This document shows, piece after piece, positions 46,450 through 58,829 of a DNA stretch of 64,000 bases (position 1 is the first letter of the stretch; the number at the start of each line of letters is the position of its first letter). The notes under the pieces were generated by a model, which saw only the letters and a program-made list of their open reading frames with translations, was not told the DNA's origin and ran no database searches. The stretch comes from Phaseolus vulgaris (taxonomy: Eukaryota > Streptophyta > Magnoliopsida > Fabales > Fabaceae): assembly GCF_000499845.2 (NCBI RefSeq), contig NC_023755.2, positions 34,643,253 through 34,707,252 on the forward strand. The letters run 5' to 3'. The position numbers were made by a program, and so were the translations under genes.

Positions 46450-47040
46450 ATTCATATTCTTCTTCGATTATTACTTGTACATGTCTTCATTAATCTTCAT
46501 ATATTGATTCATTGTAGCTCCAATTGGTACTTTCACACAAAAGCAGATATATTTGATTTCTTCCATGTTTCAATTTCTTTTTTGTCAATAAACACCACCA
46601 TCCCCATTGTTGTCATGATCTTTTGAAAACACTCCTCACTTCACAAAGATATTGGGATACTCCTGCATTTTACCCATATCTCCTTATTCCTATGGATGCA
46701 AATTTTCCTGACTAAGGTATGATTGTTTCAAATTGTTTGAAATCATTCTTGGTTATTTTCTATGATGCCCTTTAAGTTTGATCCCTCTTCTCCCGTAAGT
46801 AATACGTATTTATCCTTTAAGTTTTGAATCTTTATACAACATAGACATTTGATGATGAAAATGTTCTTTAATTCCTCTATGAGTAAATGCACTATTCCGA
46901 TCAAACTTATTATACTCGATCTTAAATTTCGGTCCCTTCCATTAGGTGTGTTGGTCTTCGTTGTTTTTATTACCTTGCAAGGATTGAGCATAGGTACGAT
47001 TTTTTTTTATCATCTACACTTTGGTGGTCCTTTGGTTTAC
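46450..47040 (-). pseudogene. Possible LINE ORF1 remnant
   Basis: The - strand gives PISL followed by a stop and SEECFQKIMTTMGMVVFID, then KKEIETWKKSNISAFV. This resembles the DUF4283 pattern (IPLxLWxEECFRKI...GxFVxID). An 82-codon frame upstream (46991-46743) contains GIVHLLIEELKNIFIIKCLC. The match is weaker than for 41800-42530. Confidence 0.35.
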
Positions 47041-47049
47041 TAGTTAATG

Positions 47050-49475
47050 ATGTTGAAATTCATAATAATTTTTTTGGTAGATTCCTGATCTTTGTACCAT
47101 GGGTGATTCATGTGATTTTCATATTTCTAATTCAAGAACAAATGCCTCACACACTTCATAAAATCTAACAAAACTGAAACTATTACCATTTATGTTGAAT
47201 CTTTATAATATAAATACATCTTTAACATTTCTCTAATATTGAAATATTCTTCTTATTTTCAATCTCACATTTAATAAGAAAATGTGAAAAAAGAACGTTC
47301 TTGGTTCATGATTTAGTGAACTTTTTCAAACTGTGCACATGTTAGACAAATTTACGTAATAGGTGTAATTTCAGTGGGTTGTTATGGAAATACGTAAAAA
47401 AATTATTTTGAATATATGTAAGGCGTGCCAACAAGGCATGACTTCTCCACACTCAAATCGTGTAAAGTTGAAACAACTTTGCTTCGATGAGGATGAAGTC
47501 GTTTGAGGGTGAGACGACTTTGGTTACATATTAAATTTGTGTTGGGTTAAGACAACTTTAATTAATATTTAAGTGAAGTCATGAGATAAAAATGACTTTA
47601 GTGCACTGAATTAATAAAAAAAATGTGGTACCATCACATGACTTCAATTCAAACAAAATTACATGGAATTCGTGGAAGGTACCAATGACTTTTTAATTTC
47701 TAGACCACATGTTCCAAGATGTCTTACCCACTTAGTGTTATTCAATGTACAAACGATATGCAAAGTTTAATAAATCTTTGTGTTATGTTACTAATAAATG
47801 AGGAAGGAAGTAGCATTTTAAGTGTTAATTGTTAATAACGTGGTAATTTAAGTTTTTAATTTTTTTAACTAATTGAATTGAAATAAGAATTATAATTGAA
47901 TAGAATTGAATATAATTAAAATCGTGTAAATGAATAGAATTTAATTTGATTTTAGTTTTCGATAAGTCAACCATTAACATTCTTGTGCTTTGAACGCTTT
48001 CATCAATGACTTGAAATAGTTAACAATTTCATTATTTTTCAACAAAAAATATCCAATGTGAATGCACAGATGCTTGAGACTGTTGGTGGTGTTCAGATAA
48101 TTTATTCCCTCTTGACAAAGTCGTTGGTATCTTCCACAAATTTCATATAATTATCCAAACTATGAATGAAATGTATTTTTAACCCATATATTTAACTTGT
48201 TTATGTAATGCTTGTACAATATCACCATCGGCTTACGAAATTATGAGCATACTTTTTCACGATATTAAAATAAGTTTTAATTCTAAAAATAGCGTTATTC
48301 TTCCTCCCAACGAAAAACAGAAAAGTAAGCGTGTTTAATTATTGATTTTTTCCTATTCATGGTTAATAATAAGCGGAACCGCGCGATATGAACATTCTAG
48401 AACAATCCTAGGTTTGGACAATAGTTTTACGTAATAATTTAGTTTAGACCATTCTAGAATAACTTTTATTTTTCATTCAAACTCATTTTTTATGTACAAC
48501 AATATTTATAATATTTTGACATGACACAAATAAGGATTTTTTTTTTTTACTTTCTCTTTTAAAATTGATTGTTTAATCTTGCATAAATGTATATTATTTT
48601 CCAAATTTACGTTTTGTTAGTTTTTGTTGAATACCGAGGGAACTGTGTGGAAGAAGAAAACATGATAACTTACCACAGAAATCTTACATAAAAATATGTT
48701 TCTTCAATTTTGAAACGGATAAAGAGAGAAATAAAAGGTTTATCAAAATGATGTCTGTTTTTGAAAGATTTGATACGACATTCTCTGTTAAGGAGCATGT
48801 TGAGGTTAATCTTCTGCAAATTAAGTTCTCGGTTGATCATGAATAATTACTTATGCATAGGCTTTTCATTATAGTTTATCAATAACACTACTCAGACAAT
48901 AAAGATAAAGAGAAAACAGAAACCAGAGATAGATTTGTATATGTATGATACGATGGTGGATATGTCGGGTGAGTTCCAATAAATTTGCCTGGTTATATAT
49001 GCAGAATGGCACTATATATTGTTACAAGCAGAAGGAAAAACCAGGGTGCAATTAAAACAAAACTATAACCATAAAGACTTGGGTTCCACTTTCTTTCATT
49101 CACATCACCGAATCCGGCATATAGTTATGGCAACTAAAAAATACTCAATGGACCTCTAAGCTTGATAACCATGTGACATGAGCAATGGATATATATGTTC
49201 ATAAAAATATATTATATAGTAGGTAGGCACTGCATTTGAGAACGACTAAACAACACAACGCCATTAAATAGTGCTGCGAACTACCATGCATACACCACGT
49301 GAATATGAAGAAACTGGTCATGATATAACACTTTTTAACAATTTAGTTAATACAATCAATGAGTAAACTGGTTCATGGTAAAACCAGACTTTGAACTCTT
49401 TTATCAAAGAAAAAATACACCTTAATTACGTTATATTACTGCTACTATATATATATATACTAAACTAAACCAGCT
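47050..49475. other. Intergenic DNA with degenerate ACGACTT-type repeats
   Basis: Around 47430-47700 short motifs such as AGACGACTTT, GAAGTCGTTT and ATGACTT recur in both orientations, as in old transposon subterminal DNA. No gene recognised. Two CATTCTAGAA motifs lie at about 48393 and 48450. Confidence 0.35.
48390..48402. promoter_or_regulatory. Heat-shock-element-like motif
   Basis: GAACATTCTAGAA contains three alternating GAA/TTC units with two-base spacing, the form bound by heat-shock factors. A second TTCTAGAA lies at about 48454. No gene is recognised next to it. Confidence 0.2.
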
Positions 49476-49479
49476 AACA

Positions 49480-49480
<1 letters not shown>

Positions 49481-49521
<41 letters not shown>
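49481..49521. repeat. (AT)n microsatellite
   Basis: About 20 AT dinucleotides just downstream of the DVL gene's poly(A) signal; a shorter AT run lies at 49446-49460. Confidence 0.95.
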
Positions 49522-49524
<3 letters not shown>

Positions 49525-49538
49525 GAGATACTAAATAG

Positions 49539-49544
49539 TTTATT
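49539..49544 (-). terminator. Poly(A) signal of the DVL/RTFL gene
   Basis: AATAAA on the - strand, 32 bases after the stop codon that ends at 49576. Confidence 0.45.
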
Positions 49545-49575
49545 TTTTTCTAGGAAGTAGAACAAATGTTTGGCA

Positions 49576-49728
49576 TTATTCATATTCATGCCAGCACAGT
49601 AACATGACTAGGCATCTTTTGAGGATGTAGAACCTGCCTCTGTATTCTTTCAACGTGGCGGAGAATCTCCTTCCAAAGCTAGAACGTTGGTGACTTTTCT
49701 CAATTGTTGTTGAGATGCAGTGAGCCAT
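49576..49728 (-). CDS. DVL: DVL/RTFL (DEVIL/ROTUNDIFOLIA FOUR-LIKE) microprotein, 50 aa
   Basis: A single-exon frame of 50 codons. After a variable N-terminus ([16 protein letters not shown]) comes the conserved RTF domain: [18 protein letters not shown], then [16 protein letters not shown]. It has the SFGRR-like start, the RxRFYIxKRC core and the terminal hydrophobic LCW with its cysteine that define the DVL/RTFL family. An in-frame stop lies 27 bases before the ATG, so the start is fixed. Family members are small plasma-membrane-associated peptides; overexpression in Arabidopsis shortens organs by reducing cell proliferation along the leaf axis. A TATA box about 100 bp upstream and a poly(A) signal downstream complete a compact gene. 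Too short for ordinary gene finders. Confidence 0.92.
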   Translation of the reverse strand: MAHCISTTIEKSHQRSSFGRRFSATLKEYRGRFYILKRCLVMLLCWHEYE

Positions 49729-49830
49729 TTGTTGCCTCAAAAGGGGTCTCAAATCTCACCTCTTTACCTCTGCTGGCTAGATACTGTGGTTGTGTTGGTG
49801 CTTGCTTGCGACACTGGTATGTTCTGCAGG

Positions 49831-49838
49831 TTTTTATA
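49831..49838 (-). promoter_or_regulatory. TATA box of the DVL/RTFL gene
   Basis: The - strand reads TCTATAAAAACC. The distance to the ATG at 49728 leaves a leader of roughly 70 bases. The preceding promoter region is about 49840-50280. Confidence 0.55.
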
Positions 49839-49839
49839 G

Positions 49840-52015
49840 AGATCTCGTTGAAACACGTTGGGATTTTTGGAAATAGTGTGAAGCAAATAAGCCACAGAAC
49901 TAGAAGACCCCACAGGTCTACTCAGTGACAGAGCATAGAAAATACAGTGATATAATCTGTGTTTGAGAGGAAATGAAGTGTTATGATTATTATGAAATGA
50001 ATTTGAAAAAGTGACGTAACAGGTTTAGAGAGGGAAATAATGGGGTAAGAAAGAGAAGTGTTATAAGGAGTGCTGCAAAGGACTAGGATGAGGTGTAAGG
50101 TGTAGGATTTTGGAGGCATGACCAAACGAAAAGTTACCCTACACTTGGCACAGTGTTGGAGTTGAATTTGGAAAGAAGCTGTGAAGGTTTGAATGGAAAT
50201 ATTCAGCGCCAGCTTCTTTCAAAGTTGCTTCCCAGCTACTATGTCTCACTCTTCTCCATGGCCCAACAAGTGACACGTTTCTATTATACCTTGCACAATA
50301 TACATTAGAGTCAATATTAGCGTTTAGAGAAAACGTATTACATCACTTCTGTCTTTTCATTTTCTTTTTTGTTTTTTCACTACGTTTGGTTGTTAAAAGT
50401 TTGATTTTTTTTATCATTTTGTTTTCTCTTATTGAAAGTTTGCAAATCAAGTTAATTATGGGAAAAAAACACAAAATAATCACAAATCAATTGCAGAAAA
50501 TAAACAATACAAGATTTCGGTCATCAACTGCAACTTACATCCACGTAGGCAACTATTAGGTTTTTATTTTGTCTATTGCATACCAATTATAAGTATAATG
50601 ATCTTTTTAAATAGAAATATAAAAGGAACACGATGATTAAGTTCATCCATTAAACATGATATTTAGTCAATCCAACTCAATTGGTCATGATTTCATACCA
50701 ACCGTTAATATAAGAAAGAAATATAAAATATAAGTTAAGAGCGTTATAATTAAAAAGTGAAAATAATGCTAGAGAACAAATTTCTTAAGTTAAACATATC
50801 TCGTATATATATGGCTCATGTTTAATCATTTTAAGTTCTTGTAGCTATTCTTCGAAGGTATTCATTGCTCATTTGTGTTGCGAAAATAATGTCTTTTTAA
50901 TTTTGTTATCAGCACAATTTGAATTTGAAGGGATATGGTAAGACATTAACATGTAATAGACTGAGAATCCAATATTTAAACTATTTTTTATAGGGTGTAG
51001 TGATGTTAAGTTTTGTGAGGACAGATTTTTTTAATAATAAATAAAACATTTTATTTATTTTATTATTTGGTGAGAAAAAAAAAAGTTCTTGTAGTTAGTT
51101 CTCTTTCTACTCTTAAATGGGATATACAGAACACAAATATGATTTTTGGAAATTTATGAATAAGAGTTAATTTATAGAAAAAATGATGAATTTGCAGTAA
51201 TGTTATATTCATAACAAATTCATACAAGCAATTAGGTATAATCTAGTTCCTACATTTATTAGTTATAGAAAATTGATTTGTTTGTAATAGCTCCTTTTCG
51301 TAACAATTGCCGAACAACTCTTTTAAATAATAGAAAATATTATATTTAAATAATAGTAATAAGTATAAATAAAATAATAACATATATAATTGTATATAGT
51401 AGGTATGCAAAATGGTAATAAGAAGTCAAAATATCATTATTTTAGTTTTATTTATATAGAGAGAATGTCGTGACTCACCAAAGTACTATATTATTAACTC
51501 TATGTCTCTCCCATGTCCCCTCTAAATATTATAAAAAGAAAAGAAAAAAACATATAGTATTTTTATTAGTAAAGAATTGTATTAAAAAAACATATACTCA
51601 TAAGTTAAAATTGGATATGGTATATCCTAAATCTCTACATGTTTACTTCACCACTCAATACTCTAAGATTTAAGTCCCAATCTACAATATTGTATTCCAA
51701 TCTACAATATTGTATTCACTGATTAATTTTGGTAAAAAAAAATTGAAGTTGTAAGGGTTTAATTTTTTTGAAATTTGCTTGGAAATTTAATTTCAATTGT
51801 AACATATCTAATATTATTTTATATATAAAATTTTATTAGACTCAAAACTAAAATTTTAGGTTCAATTTCAATGTTATTATTTGTTAAAGAGTAATAACAA
51901 TAAAGGGAACAAATTGATTAGCAGGAATAGTGCTATTCTCTTCCTATATGCATTATTTTCAGAGTCTTTTTCTGATTTTGCATATATAACTCCATTGCTG
52001 GAAGAAATAGATTGA
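49840..52015. other. DVL promoter region, then AT-rich intergenic DNA
   Basis: 49840-50280 is moderately GC-rich and probably regulatory for the DVL gene. A TACAATATTGTATTCCAATC repeat occurs twice at 51685-51720. No gene recognised in the rest. Confidence 0.4.
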
Positions 52016-52019
52016 GCAA

Positions 52020-52312
52020 GGGAGATGCTTACTGGTGCAAACCTTGCTAGTTGTTTGTTGTATCATTTTTTGTAATTGTTATTCTGTTTGAGACATTGGA
52101 CAGGAAAATAATGCATATAGGAAGAGATCATTTTGTTCTTTGGATGTATGGAGGTTTTGAAATACCTTGTTTTTGGAATGTAAAATAGACTAGGTGTGAG
52201 TTGGAATCTATTGAAATGGAGGCGTCTAGTCTTTTATTTTATTTTATATAAATGAGTTAGAACATCCCTAAAATGCTTCATTTTATTTAATTAATTTTTT
52301 GTTGATAAAAAA
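52020..52312 (+). mobile_element. LINE 3' tail, 5'-truncated
   Basis: Ends ATGAGTTAGAACATCCCTAA, then CTTCATTTTATTTAATTAAT and TTTTTTGTTGATAAAAAAAAC, given here in separate short pieces. Same design as the other LINE tails in this window. The 5' boundary is uncertain and no clear target duplication was found. Confidence 0.5.
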
Positions 52313-52342
52313 AACAAAAGAAAGACAAAATAATTGAAATAA

Positions 52343-53218
52343 TGATCATTAAAAGTTGACTCGAGTGCTTTCGTACGTCTCACGATATTTCCACGCCCGA
52401 TTCTCAGTGTCCTCGTTCGTGCCTATCTCTAGATCCAATACCTAAAATCACAAGGACAAAAGGCGTCCTAGATGTCGTTTGCATTCCAACGCTCAAGTCA
52501 GTCTTAGGGCTAGGAAACACCAAAACTCTTATGCCTAAAGCTTTGTGTAACTGTGTGTTAAGCGACGCAAAATGAATAGCGTACCTTACTAAGTTTGTTA
52601 CTTCCCTTTATATAGCCTAGGGTTTTCACTGTTTCCAGTTTCCCAAAATAGGCTTTCTGCCGCGTCGTCGTTACCCACTCTTAGGTCAACCTAGTGTGTG
52701 GGGTTTCCTAACTGGAGTGCAACCTCTGATGGGATGACCACCTGGATGTTTCCTCGTGCACCTGATCTCTGGGGTCATCCATCCTGGGAGCGCCCTAGTT
52801 GTTCACGTGCCATGCATGCAACTCACCCCTGGAACGTGACCCTCACAGGTCGTATCTTTTCCAATGGCTCTTTACTTGTGTTATGCCTGAACGCGTCATC
52901 CACACCACACGCATGGACCCTCGTGACCTAGGCTTCTCCCTAACTGATAATTGGTGTGTGTGGTCTGGGGTCCACCTTTTATGGCCCAGTTCTACTATTT
53001 GAGTCACCGATGTTCGATCTCTCATCGTCCTCACTATACTACCGAGGACACATCAGTACATCCTGGTGATCATCGCATGACCACTTCTTTGGCTCCTTGG
53101 TTCACGTGCCTTGCGAGACACTGGCCCACGCCGCTCGTGGGACCCGACTTACGTGGCTCCATCATTACTAGTGGTCAACAACGTCCGAGGACTGGTCGGT
53201 ACAATAACAATCATGACA
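52343..53218 (-). mobile_element. Probable solo LTR (876 bp)
   Basis: A conspicuously GC-rich block with TG...CA ends (TGATCATT on the left, ATCATGACA on the right). The flanking pentamers are AATAA and AATGA, one mismatch apart. On the - strand CTATATAAAGGGAAG (TATA at 52614-52607) is followed by a transcribed-looking region containing CTTGAGCGTTGG. No primer site, gag or pol lies nearby, as expected after LTR-LTR recombination. Short frames within it are GC-composition artefacts. Confidence 0.5.
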
Positions 53219-53411
53219 AATGAGACAACAAAATGAGAATCAAAAGAATGAATAATGTTCTTACTCAGGCTTAGTAAGTTTCTTCCTTGATTGTCGTTGT
53301 TGTGTTAATTTTGTGATGAACTACTTCGAAAGGTTATATTGTACGACTTGAGTTCGAGGGGATGTAGGTGTTGCTATTGTGATGATATTGTTTTAGCACG
53401 ATTCGTTCAAT

Positions 53412-53640
53412 TTTTATTTTTTTTATTAGCAAAAAAATAATATATAATAGAGGTATTTAAGAGATACCTCAACCCGTATACATGGAACAATGAGCATTAG
53501 GCTTCCTAAGCAAAGCAACTTCCTCCACACCCTAAGACCCAAAAAAAAAGATGATTGCCCCTCCTAAACCTTAAAGAACCATTGTCTCCCTACCCTCCCT
53601 CTCAACTTATAAACCTTTATCCTTTATTATTCTTAATAGA
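53412..53640 (-). mobile_element. LINE 3' tail, 5'-truncated, reverse orientation
   Basis: The - strand ends ATACGGGTTGAGGTATCTCT, then TTTTTTTGCTAATAAAAAAA given here in two parts, matching the LINE-tail pattern. The preceding stretch contains GGGTCTTAGGGTGTGGAGG. The upstream boundary is approximate. Confidence 0.55.
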
Positions 53641-54900
53641 TCTCATACATATTAGTGATTCGAGACACCAATCTGAGTAGGATGGCAAGTATACCAATAG
53701 CACAATAGCAAGTAGTAAGTAATTATCATTCCCCCAGAGGACTTTTGCAATACAGGGCAATAATTGCAATTGATAACTAAATTAGACAACAAAATATTTT
53801 CATTAATTATGTTGATGCGCAAGAAATTAAAACTATACAAATATAGTTAAAACTCTTTTTGGGATTTTATCAAACACTTAGAATGAGGAATAGATTAGAA
53901 ATTATATGGTATGTTATTGTTAGGGTTAAACTTCACCAAACCTCACTCTCATGCATCTAACCACTCAACTTCTTTCTAATTTAATGTTAAAGTCAACCCA
54001 CAAGTATACTCAAACCTTAATTCCTTAGTAGGATGAGCCTAAGTTCTCTATTAAAAGGTCAATTCCTTAAGTACTTAATAAGCAAATTTGTTTTCATGCA
54101 AGGGTTTAAGACAACTAATGGGTCAAGTTTCATTCCTAGACACAAGTTTCATTAGGTATTTTGATTTAGTTAATACCCAATGAACCAAATATCAAGTTAT
54201 TGATTATCAAACCACAAGAAGCATTAAGCATAGAAACAAAATATTAACATTGAATGGAAAGACATATATCAATATAAATAATACCAATTACATAAGAGTT
54301 TGGTTGGTTACATCTAATCCCAACAACATGTGTTTAGCTTTTCATTGTCATTAAGAGTCCAAAAAGCAAAGATAAACTATGGAGGAGAAATGGAAACTAA
54401 AGAGAAGAGAGGAGATCTCCAAAGGAACCCTAACAGCAATCCAGGTCTTCAAAAATGCCTTTTTTATTCTCCAAACCCCCAAAACCGCACTTCCCTCGCA
54501 GAAGAATAAAGAAATAACCCTTAGGTGTCATGTTAGCAAAGTCACACCCAATGCAGGACATTACACATTGGGTGCAACCACTAGAAGATGCTCTCAATCA
54601 AGTTGGCGCTCAATGCAAATTTCGCTAGGCAAAATCACAACTCGTAGCTCTCTATCCTACTGGCGCTCAGCTCAAGTGAAGTGATTTTTGGTGTGGAGCA
54701 TCAGTGGAGGATGACGCTCAATGCAAATCTCTTTGTGCTTAGCCTCTCTTAACCTGGGACCAATTTTCCTCTCTGACTCCATGGTGCCCAACTCGAGTAA
54801 TGTGATGCGCTCAATGTAGGTGATCTTTTGAAAATTAAACCTTTGACCTTTCATTTTCTCTTCCACACGAGTTGTTCAATTGTTAGACAAAAATAATGGG
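53640..54900 (-). mobile_element. LTR-like fragment of a retroelement
   Basis: GGCAAGTATACCAATAGC followed by ATTATCATTCCCCCAGAGGA resembles, in reverse, the end of the LTR at 26590-26676 (CTTGTGGGATCGATATCCG, then GCACTTGCCG). The right part repeats GCGCTCAATGCAAAT at about 54606 and 54715. The 101-codon + frame (54379-54684) and 64-codon - frame are not recognisable proteins. Boundaries are estimates. Confidence 0.35.
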
Positions 54901-56699
54901 GATTAGTGGTATAATTAGGTGATAGTAATCAAAATCCAATTACTTACGAAAAGATATCAAAAGTGGGACTAAGTAAGTCAACTATTGAAGAAGGTTTGAT
55001 TATGTTAATACAAAAATTGACTAAAATAAAGGTGAAAATAAACATTATTACTTATTCGAAAGGTTACACTTGTATGTCTTGGATCCGAGAGGGTAGGAGC
55101 ATACCTACAAAAAGTAGTCCAACACTCAAGTTAGTTCGGATATATTTATGAGTAATAAATGTTATTCAATATACCATTTAGTACCAATTGATAATAAAAA
55201 ATGTTAATATATTTTAAGAATGATATATATGAAGGTCAATTGTATATGTAAATGAGTAATTAATTTACATAGATTTGATATTTTTGTCTAAACAATTAAA
55301 TGACATATTAAAAACTAAAAAAAAAAAACTAATTTTAGAAACTCAAGAACCAAGTTTAAGGATGGAAAAATGTCTGGGTCCACAAATATCCGCAAGACAA
55401 AATCTACAATGGATCAAAATGAGTAGATTTATTAAGAAATAAAGTAAAAGATGTGGGTCTACTTCCTTTCATTTCCTCTTCTAAAATAGTGTGAAAAAGG
55501 CTCAAAAGACGATTTGACATTCAACAAATAATATGATTGGAAGACAAGCATAGCTGAATGAGGAAGACATTATTTATATATATATATATATAACTATTTT
55601 TTTAAAGGTGTTTTATATCATTGATTTTCTTTATGCATTTATTTATATAATTTTTGTTTTGGTAATTATTGTATATTTATAAAATTTAAAATGTTTTTTT
55701 TTAAATTATTATTACACATATTTACGGTATCAAATAATTGATAGTTAGTTTAGAAACAAATATTTTACCTGTTACATAATTACGATTTAAAATGCGGATG
55801 ATAAATATTAAAATATTTTTAATATTTAATTCAATTTATTTTTTAATATAAGAATATTTTAATTATTTTATATGATATTAATTAAATTTTTCATATTTAT
55901 CTCAATTCAAAAATATCATGCGTTCAGCTAAAATGTTGGATTTTATAATTTATTACTCTTTCTAAAATTGAATTTTTATAAACTCTTTTCTTTTGAAAGA
56001 TATTTAAATTGCGTAATTTTTTTTACTTATAAAATTATATTCACCCTTTTCAAAATTGATATATACTTCACTAAATTTATTTTAATTTAAACAAAGTGAT
56101 TTAGAGAGTATTTGTATTAGTTTATTCCTACCCTGATTGCTTTAATTAGCTTATAATTTTATAACCCGTGGTTTATTATTTTCTTCGTAGTGTTATATTT
56201 CGATACAATTTTACTTTATTTTTTTTCATGAGGGTTAAAAAAAGTTATCTTCTTGCTTTTGTAAAAAAATTGATTTAACTACATTTTAATATCTGAAGTA
56301 TAGCAAGTCCGTCACAAACTTCAATGATATGCATTACGTTTTACACTAAAATAATTATTAAATAAAAATTAATTTTAAAAATAAAAATAATTAATTTTTA
56401 TATTAAATATTATTTTATAAATTAAAATATTATTAATATCTAAACCTTATTTTTTAATTATTTAATTAAAAATTAAAGTGTAACTTCTAATTTTAAAATC
56501 TAAACTAATTAATAACTAATTCAAATTTAATTAATATAATAATTAATTATTTTTATTTTTTAAAAGTTTATATTAAATATTATAAATGCCTGAGTTTCAA
56601 TTGTACAACTGATTCCAAATATAAAAATCATGTTATTTTAGTTTATTATTTGATACACTAACATAAATAAATATAGTTAACATGAATGAAATATAAAAT
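54901..56699. other. Very AT-rich intergenic DNA
   Basis: No gene recognised. A TA microsatellite lies at about 55573-55592. Confidence 0.45.
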
Positions 56700-57190
56700 A
56701 AAATATATATTGTAATGAGTCAGTCTCAACTTCGATAATTGATTGATTGCACGAGTTAAAGAACATCTTAAGACATGTAATAAATAATGGTAACAATAGT
56801 TACAACAGTGTTAAATGAGTCTTAATTTATATCCTGAAATCTACGAGAATATTTTCGACAAACCAACTAAAACAGATTAACTAAAAGATGTACATCCCAA
56901 GTGATAAGAGATCATGGTGCATGTCAGATAATAATTGATGTACGACCTAGCAGGGTCATGACCCATAAACCAATGTTATAAGTAGAGTCGTCTGTAGAGG
57001 AGTAAGGTACGTTTTTACCATTTACCATAATACATTTTTGACAAAAATATTTACTTGAGCGTCGGAGTGTCTTGCAGGTCACCCTCGACTGAGCGTAAGC
57101 ATTTAAGGAAGGAGTCTTGAAGGAAACAAATTAAAGATTATCGACACGTCAACTATTATACGTCCAGTCACATGTACTATCTAGACCCTT
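56700..57190 (+). mobile_element. Gypsy-type LTR fragment
   Basis: ACTTGAGCGTCGGAGTGTCT at 57055-57074, followed by TGCAGGTCACCCTCG, is a recurring motif in the R/U5 part of plant gypsy LTRs. A TATA-like GTTATAAGTAG lies about 80 bases upstream (near 56973). No second LTR or internal coding region is visible. Confidence 0.45.
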
Positions 57191-57691
57191 TTACCTATAC
57201 AAATACATATATTATTGTTAAATTTAGGCTATTCAATTGGTATAATTGAAATTTAAAGAAATAAAATTTTATATTTACGATATTTGAGTCGTAATTAAAA
57301 TATTAAAATTAATAACACACTCTTGCAATATTTATAAGACTATATTCCTAAAATAAGAAAAAAAAATATAGTTTAGCTTATCTTTTTCTAAGCTGTATCT
57401 TTTACATAGAAATCATAACTTAACCAAGAGTAAGGGTTACAAATATATATAAAATTATAATTATTCAAAAAGACATTGTTTTTAAAATAAAAATTATATA
57501 TAAAATATATGAATATGTACTTTTATGTTAATTTACGTTTGTAGGTAGAATTGTTTTATAAGCCATATATATTAGTTTGAAAATAATATACATTTCTTTA
57601 CATTAACTTAATTTATTAACCGTATTCCATAATTCAATAAAAATGTATGTAAAATGGCAATATATTAATAAAACGTCGAATAATAACAAAA

Positions 57692-57708
57692 GCTGGAATA
57701 GCTCAGTT

Positions 57709-57741
<33 letters not shown>

Positions 57742-57765
57742 GAGGTTCAAGCCCTCCTTCTAGCG
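57692..57765 (+). tRNA. tRNA-Asn(GUU): tRNA-Asn (GUU)
   Basis: 74 bases form a complete cloverleaf without intron. The anticodon stem TGTGG/CCACA encloses loop CTGTTAA with anticodon GTT at 57726-57728. The A box TAGCTCAGTTGG and B box GGTTCAAGCCC are intact, and the acceptor arms GCTGGAA/TTCTAGC pair with one G-T wobble. An AACAAAA motif just upstream fits the CAA element of plant tRNA genes, and TTTT at 57767 serves as RNA polymerase III terminator. The 3' CCA is not encoded, as expected for a nuclear gene. Confidence 0.97.
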
Positions 57766-57851
57766 ATTTTGTTTTCTTTTCTTTTCTTTCATTTTAAAAT
57801 ATTTTGGTATTTTGTTTTCTTTTCTTTTCTTTCATTTTAAAATATTTTGGT
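57766..57851. repeat. Perfect 43-bp tandem duplication after the tRNA
   Basis: 57766-57808 and 57809-57851 are identical. The unit begins ATTTTGTTTTCTTTTC and ends AATATTTTGGT, so it carries the T-run terminator of the tRNA gene twice. Confidence 0.95.
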
Positions 57852-58829
57852 TTGTACCATTTTGAATGGGTTGATGATGATGATGAACAATGAGGGAGTC
57901 AAAAAGTTTTATTTGAATGATTAATTTGAAAGAAGAATAAAGGATGATAATTGTTTGTTTTTTTATATCCAAAATACCTTTACATGTATTGTATTATAAG
58001 ATAAAAAGATTTATTTAGTCAAGATGGTTTTTTTGTATCATGTAATTAATTATGTTAAGTACATAATATTTTTATATTTATTTCTACATAATTAATCATG
58101 TAAATTAATAAATGAGGACAATTTGAAAAATAAGTAAAATAAATTTGATTTTGATAATTTTTCATAATCATTTGTATATATTTAAACATAATTAAAAATT
58201 ATAGGTAAACTTATAAATATGACTTATCGATCATAAGTTAAGTTCAACATAAATTCTCGTAGATTCAAGAGTTTGAATAAGAATAAACGAGTTTAACTGA
58301 AATTTCACCTTTTACATAAAATGATATGATTAATTTTATTTGACATTTTTCATTTTTTGAATGTGTCACAATAGGACTTTTACTTTTACAAAGTAGTAGA
58401 GCATCACCATATGAACCATGTTTCAAAGTACAACACCACATCACACAATATAATATTTTTATTAATCTCATTTTATCTCTAGTATATGGTCATTGTATTG
58501 TATCACATTTCACCTTCCTCCCAAATCACATTACATTTGTCTTTGGACATTGTGTCAATGAGATTACTTTATGCAAAAGTTACCTCTTCATTCTCTTTTC
58601 CTTTTGATTTTGTTCTTCTTTGTAGGAGTTATCCATCCTTCATTATACTTTATATCTTTTTTTATCTATTTCCTTTTTTTTTCTTTCTAGTGTATTAGAA
58701 TTCTCTTAATAAATACTTGTTGTCTCAACTCTATTTTATATTTTTATTTATATTTTAGTTCCCACAATAAAGACTTTATTATTATAATTTTTATTTATAG
58801 TTTTTGTAATATTTAGTTTAATTTGAACT
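57852..58829. other. AT-rich intergenic DNA
   Basis: No gene or transposon recognised. Frames at 58265-58471 and 58486-58698 look like composition artefacts. Confidence 0.4.

Noticed and set aside
52698..53223. Several overlapping frames on both strands
   Set aside because: They overlap on both strands of a GC-rich block better explained as a solo LTR; no protein motif.
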